Notes under the pieces: model-generated
Told to the model about the DNA's origin: nothing
The model's input: only the letters and a program-made list of their open reading frames with translations
The model's database searches: none
Shown: positions 60,651 to 64,000 of the stretch, in pieces
Layout: each line of letters begins with the position of its first letter
How positions within the stretch are numbered: the first letter of the stretch is position 1
Assembly (NCBI RefSeq): GCF_025273675.1
Contig: NZ_CP045809.1
Location: forward strand, 3,534,001-3,598,000
DNA: 64,000 nt
Source of the DNA: Gordonia pseudamarae
Lineage (GTDB): Bacteria > Actinomycetota > Actinomycetes > Mycobacteriales > Mycobacteriaceae
Direction of reading: 5' to 3'
Made by a program: the position numbers and the translations under genes

Positions 60651-62277
60651 ATCAACGGTCGACACAACGGTTCTGATCGTCGGTGCGGGGCCGACCGGAC
60701 TCACCGCCGCGGCGCTGTTGGCCGACCTCGGGATCGCGTCGACGATCGTCGAACGGTGGCCGGGTATCTACCCGCAGCCCCGGGCCGTGCACCTCGACGA
60801 CGAGGTGCTGCGCATCCTCGGTCACATCGGTGTCGCCGACGCCTTCGCGGAGATCTCGCGTGCCGGGCATGGTCTGCGTCTGGTGGACGCGCAACTGCGG
60901 ACGCTCGGCGAGTATCGACGGGACCAACCGGTCGGCCGGCACGGCTTTCGCAGTGCGTCGATGTACGACCAGCCCGACTTGGAGGCGGTACTGCGGGCGG
61001 CGGTCGCCGAGCGCGACCTGGTCACCCTCGTCCCCGACACCGAGGTACTCGATGTCCTCATCGAAGGTGACCGGGTCCGGGTGCTCACCGCCGGCCGGGT
61101 CTCCGGCGAGCGGCGCGTGCTGCGTGCACGTTACGTGATCGGCTGCGACGGAGCCAACAGTATCGTGCGCAGCAAGATCGGAAGCCGTTGGCAAGATTTG
61201 GGTTTCACCCAACGCTGGCTGGTCGTCGACATCGACACGCCCCGCGACCTGCACGCGTGGGACGGCGTCTATCAAATCTGCGACCCCGACCGGGCCGGCA
61301 CATTCATGCGGATCGGCGACACCCGGTACCGGTGGGAATTCCGGCTGCACGACTCCGAAACCGCCGACCACTACCAGGACCTGACCACGCTGGCACCACT
61401 GCTGGGGCCGTGGCTGGGCGACGACCACACCGACGTGAGGCTGGTGCGCAGCACCGAGTACACCTTCCGGGCGCGAGTCGCCGACCGGTGGCACGACCGC
61501 CGAATCCTGCTGGCCGGCGACGCCGCACACCTGACACCCCCGTTCATCGGCCAAGGTCTCGGCTCAGGACTCCGGGATGCACACAACCTCGCCTGGAAGC
61601 TCGCGGCCGTGCTGAACGGGACACTCGGCCCGGACGCGCTCGCCAGCTACCAGGCCGAACGCAAACCACACACCGTCGGCCTCATCCGGCTGGCGATGAC
61701 GGTCGGGGTCATCATGACCAGTGGCGGAAGAACCGGAAACACTTTGCGCCGCGTCATCGTACCTCGCACCCAGTACGTTCCGTCACTGGCCGCCAAGGCT
61801 GTCGACAGCACGACCGCGCCGCTGCCGCCGTCGGCGTTCGTTCGCCCGCGGTCGGCCGCCGCCCTGCCCGCCACACTTCGTCCCGCAGTCGCGCATCTGT
61901 CGTCGCGGCAACTGGCCGGCACCCTGTGCCCCAATGCCCTTGTCGACGGCGAAAGCCGTTTCGACGACATCGTCGGCCCCCGATTCGCCCTGGTCACCCT
62001 CGATCCACCCAGGTCGGACCAGCGAACCGAACTCTCCCGACGCGGCACGGACGTCATCGAATTGGAACCCGGATCATCTCTCGGACAATGGCTCTCGGAC
62101 GCCGGCCAGCGAGCGGCAGTAGTTCGTCCCGACCGGTATGTGATGGTCTCCGGAAAATCCGTCGCCGCAGTGTACACCTACGCCCCGCAAACAGCCGTCA
62201 ACAGCAACACCGCGTACGCCGGATGCGGACCGCCGACCCCCCGGGTTCCCCGCCGGCAAATCCCCGATGCGGGTTGA
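60643..62277 (+). CDS. MhpA-like FAD aromatic hydroxylase (unit B)
   Basis: A 544-residue flavoprotein hydroxylase from ATG 60643. Motifs are VGAGPTGLTAAALLADLGIA, PRAVHLDDEVLRILGHIGVA, CDGANSIVRSKIG (DG motif) and GDAAHLTPPFIGQGLGSGLR. It is a paralogue of the unit A hydroxylase with a longer C-terminal thioredoxin-like part. It would make the catechol cleaved by the VOC enzyme. It is last in unit B, and its stop is 12 bp from the convergent ABC gene. Confidence 0.9.
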   Translation: MPESTVDTTVLIVGAGPTGLTAAALLADLGIASTIVERWPGIYPQPRAVHLDDEVLRILGHIGVADAFAEISRAGHGLRLVDAQLRTLGEYRRDQPVGRHGFRSASMYDQPDLEAVLRAAVAERDLVTLVPDTEVLDVLIEGDRVRVLTAGRVSGERRVLRARYVIGCDGANSIVRSKIGSRWQDLGFTQRWLVVDIDTPRDLHAWDGVYQICDPDRAGTFMRIGDTRYRWEFRLHDSETADHYQDLTTLAPLLGPWLGDDHTDVRLVRSTEYTFRARVADRWHDRRILLAGDAAHLTPPFIGQGLGSGLRDAHNLAWKLAAVLNGTLGPDALASYQAERKPHTVGLIRLAMTVGVIMTSGGRTGNTLRRVIVPRTQYVPSLAAKAVDSTTAPLPPSAFVRPRSAAALPATLRPAVAHLSSRQLAGTLCPNALVDGESRFDDIVGPRFALVTLDPPRSDQRTELSRRGTDVIELEPGSSLGQWLSDAGQRAAVVRPDRYVMVSGKSVAAVYTYAPQTAVNSNTAYAGCGPPTPRVPRRQIPDAG

Positions 62278-62289
62278 CATATCGCATTC

Positions 62290-63051
62290 TCATCCACAAC
62301 AGCACACCATCTCCCTCCCGCGCTGTCGTACTCGGCGCGTGGTGGCGGGCAGGGCGGCGACCGAGGTGGTGATCCGGCCATCGACGACGGCGACGAGGGC
62401 ATCGAGGGCATCGCGGTGGATCAGGTCGTGGGTGACGAGCAGTGTGGCCGTGCCACGCTCGTGGGTAAGCCGCGCGATGAGCTGCATGATCTCGGCACCG
62501 CGCTCCTGATCGAGGGCGCTGGTGGGCTCGTCCACCAGGAGAACCTCAGGGTCGTGTACGAGGCCGCGGGCGATCGCGACCCGCTGGCGTTGCCCGCCGG
62601 AAAGCTGGTGAGGGTGTTTGTCGGCGTGCTCGGTGAGGCCCACCGCATCGAGCAACTCCCCGACACGGGCATCGATCTTCACCCGCCTGTTCCGGACGGC
62701 GGCCCCGCCGAGCCGGGCCATGACCTGCAACTGCTCACGCACGGTCAGCGCGGGGAGCAGGTTGGACTGCTGGAAGACGATGCCGATGCGCTCGCGGCGC
62801 AGCGTGGTCGCGGCGGTCCTCGACAGCTGGGCGGCGTCGACAGTGTCCGTGTCGTTGCCGATGAGGACGCCGCCGGAGTCGGGGCGGATCAGGGTCGCGG
62901 CGACGGCCAGGATGCTGGACTTGCCCGATCCGGAGGGTCCGGTGATGCCGGTGACGGTGCCGTTGTCGCCGCGGAGGGTGACATGGTCGACGGCGGTGAT
63001 GCGGTTCTGGCCGTCGGGGAAGGTGAGGGTGACGTCCTGCAGTTCGATCAT
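62290..63051 (-). CDS. ABC transporter ATP-binding protein (LolD/MacB type)
   Basis: From ATG 63051, 253 residues: Walker A GPSGSGKSS, signature LSGGQRQRVAIA, Walker B VLLVDEPTSALD and switch VTHDL. FQQSNLLPALTVREQLQ is the Q-loop region typical of MacB/LolD ATPases. It overlaps the FtsX-type permease gene by 4 bp (63048-63051). The C-terminus is Arg-rich. The exported substrate is unknown. Confidence 0.92.
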   Translation of the reverse strand: MIELQDVTLTFPDGQNRITAVDHVTLRGDNGTVTGITGPSGSGKSSILAVAATLIRPDSGGVLIGNDTDTVDAAQLSRTAATTLRRERIGIVFQQSNLLPALTVREQLQVMARLGGAAVRNRRVKIDARVGELLDAVGLTEHADKHPHQLSGGQRQRVAIARGLVHDPEVLLVDEPTSALDQERGAEIMQLIARLTHERGTATLLVTHDLIHRDALDALVAVVDGRITTSVAALPATTRRVRQRGREMVCCCG

Positions 63052-64000
63052 CGGTTGCTCCCGAGGGCGGTGAGCGGGTCGGCCTTGGTGACCGAGCGCA
63101 GCGCGAACGCGGCTCCCGCGAGACCCAGTACCGCCATCACGGCGGCCGGGGCGAGGGTGGTCAGCGGGCTGACGATGAACGGCAGCGCCCGACCCGCGAG
63201 CATGCCGAGGCCGAGCACGGCGGCGAGTCCAACGCTGATCCCGGCGGCCAGGACGATGAGAGCCTGGCCGAGGGAGTCTCGTATAAGTGAACCGGTGGTG
63301 GCGCCGAGCGCCTTGAGGACGGCGATGTCGCCGGCGCGCTGCATCGTCCACACGGTGAAGAACGCACCCACGACGAGGGCGGAGATGCCGAACAGCATGG
63401 CGATCATGAGCCCGAGCGATCCGATCTCGGACCGGAACGCCTCCAGCGCGGTCAGACTCGACAGTCGTGTCTGGGCGACCGTGCCGGTCTCGGAACCGAT
63501 GGCCGCCCAGTCCGCGTCGCCGGTGACGGCGAGGACGGTCGCCTCCCCGGTGCCGCCGACACGCTTGCCGGCCGCACTCCACGCGTCCAGCGACATGACG
63601 GCGACCGGGGTGTGGCTGTACCAGAGGTCCCCGCCGATGGAGGCGACGGTGAAGTCGGTACCGGTGATCGAGATCGTGTCACCGACCTCAACGCCGAGGT
63701 CCTCGGCCGCTCCGGCGGAGAGACCGACCTCGTTGTCGTGGGCGGGGGTGAGGTCGACCAGCGGGCCCGATCCGGTGCCCGAAGCATCCGGCGGTAGCCC
63801 AAAGAGCGCGACACCGGTCGGGTCGTCGGTGCCGTCGGCCGATGCGCGCGACTGGACGATCCCGACCCGTGTCACCGACGTGACCCCGTCAGCGTGTTCC
63901 CACGCCCGCACGGTGTCCGGATCGAGGGAGGAGGTGGCGTAGCTCGGTGCGCTGCTCTGGGGCTGCTGCAGCACGAGACGGTCGCCGGGCAGGTGTAGCA
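63048..64000 (-). CDS. FtsX-family ABC permease, N-terminus beyond window
   Basis: The frame is open to the right edge (LHLPGDRLVLQQ precedes the first in-frame GTG at 63974), so only the C-terminal 317 residues are seen. A periplasmic region is followed by three hydrophobic helices (MIAMLFGISALVVGAFFTVW, ALIVLAAGISVGLAAVLGLG, AAVMAVLGLAGAAFAL) and the FtsX motif AVLKALGATTGSLI. With the overlapping ATPase it forms a MacB/LolCDE-like exporter. Confidence 0.88.
   Translation of the reverse strand, partial: LHLPGDRLVLQQPQSSAPSYATSSLDPDTVRAWEHADGVTSVTRVGIVQSRASADGTDDPTGVALFGLPPDASGTGSGPLVDLTPAHDNEVGLSAGAAEDLGVEVGDTISITGTDFTVASIGGDLWYSHTPVAVMSLDAWSAAGKRVGGTGEATVLAVTGDADWAAIGSETGTVAQTRLSSLTALEAFRSEIGSLGLMIAMLFGISALVVGAFFTVWTMQRAGDIAVLKALGATTGSLIRDSLGQALIVLAAGISVGLAAVLGLGMLAGRALPFIVSPLTTLAPAAVMAVLGLAGAAFALRSVTKADPLTALGSNR

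Overview
The window is high-GC actinobacterial DNA. It carries an Lsr2 nucleoid protein of exactly the mycobacterial length (112 residues, RGR at 97-99), two DtxR/IdeR-type iron boxes, many GTG starts, GTGA/ATGA overlaps and the mycobacterial-style neighbourhood ychF / AI-2E / rmuC / DUF6542. The source is most likely a mycolic-acid actinomycete of the Gordonia/Rhodococcus type; the genus is an inference.

Layout. 1-3384: a TPR protein running off the left edge, divergent from two overlapping genes I do not recognise. 3576-5258: AidB-like acyl-CoA dehydrogenase. 5262-10841: an accessory block holding a decayed VOC gene, a TetR-controlled catabolic operon (SnoaL-like, reductase-VOC fusion, MBL hydrolase) with three matching operators, a decayed DUF4143 ATPase and a HigBA toxin-antitoxin pair. 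A repeat of the ychF 3' end bounds the last part. 10832-22328: housekeeping genes (ychF, AI-2E transporter, rmuC, DUF6542, nucleosidase, SDR, Ami1-like amidase, COG0523 GTPase, trhO, lipoprotein, lsr2). 22344-26022: ABC-2 exporter and a NarL-type two-component system. 26030-29019: feoA-feoB-nifU with an iron box. 29105-35905: oxidoreductases, an iron-boxed phosphosulfolactate-synthase-like gene behind a truncated MmgE/PrpD start, a broken hydrolase, a 16-bp tandem array, a carboxylesterase and a small GNAT protein.

35972-39815 is the most unusual region. It is a tight four-gene operon: J-domain/pseudokinase, VWA protein, divergent adenylosuccinate-synthetase-like enzyme and NrtR-type (degenerate Nudix plus winged helix) regulator. 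Its promoter is covered by a perfect 10-bp inverted repeat. I read it as a self-regulated, uncharacterised nucleotide-related system.

40077-42897: KstD-like flavoprotein, TetR and an IS481-type transposase remnant. 42922-46060: btuFCD-type importer under a cobalamin riboswitch. 46229-49058: MocR regulator and aminotransferase with AAGTGG-type operators. 49064-62277: aromatic meta-cleavage catabolism in two units. Unit A (51059-57478) is a complete route: hydroxylase, ring-cleavage dioxygenase, C-C hydrolase, hydratase, aldolase and acetaldehyde dehydrogenase, with one palindrome type at both promoters. Unit B (58567-62277) has a second VOC dioxygenase-like protein, an FAH-family hydrolase and a second hydroxylase under another TetR with paired operators. 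62290-64000: an ABC transporter (ATPase plus FtsX-type permease) running off the right edge. No tRNA, rRNA or CRISPR was seen.
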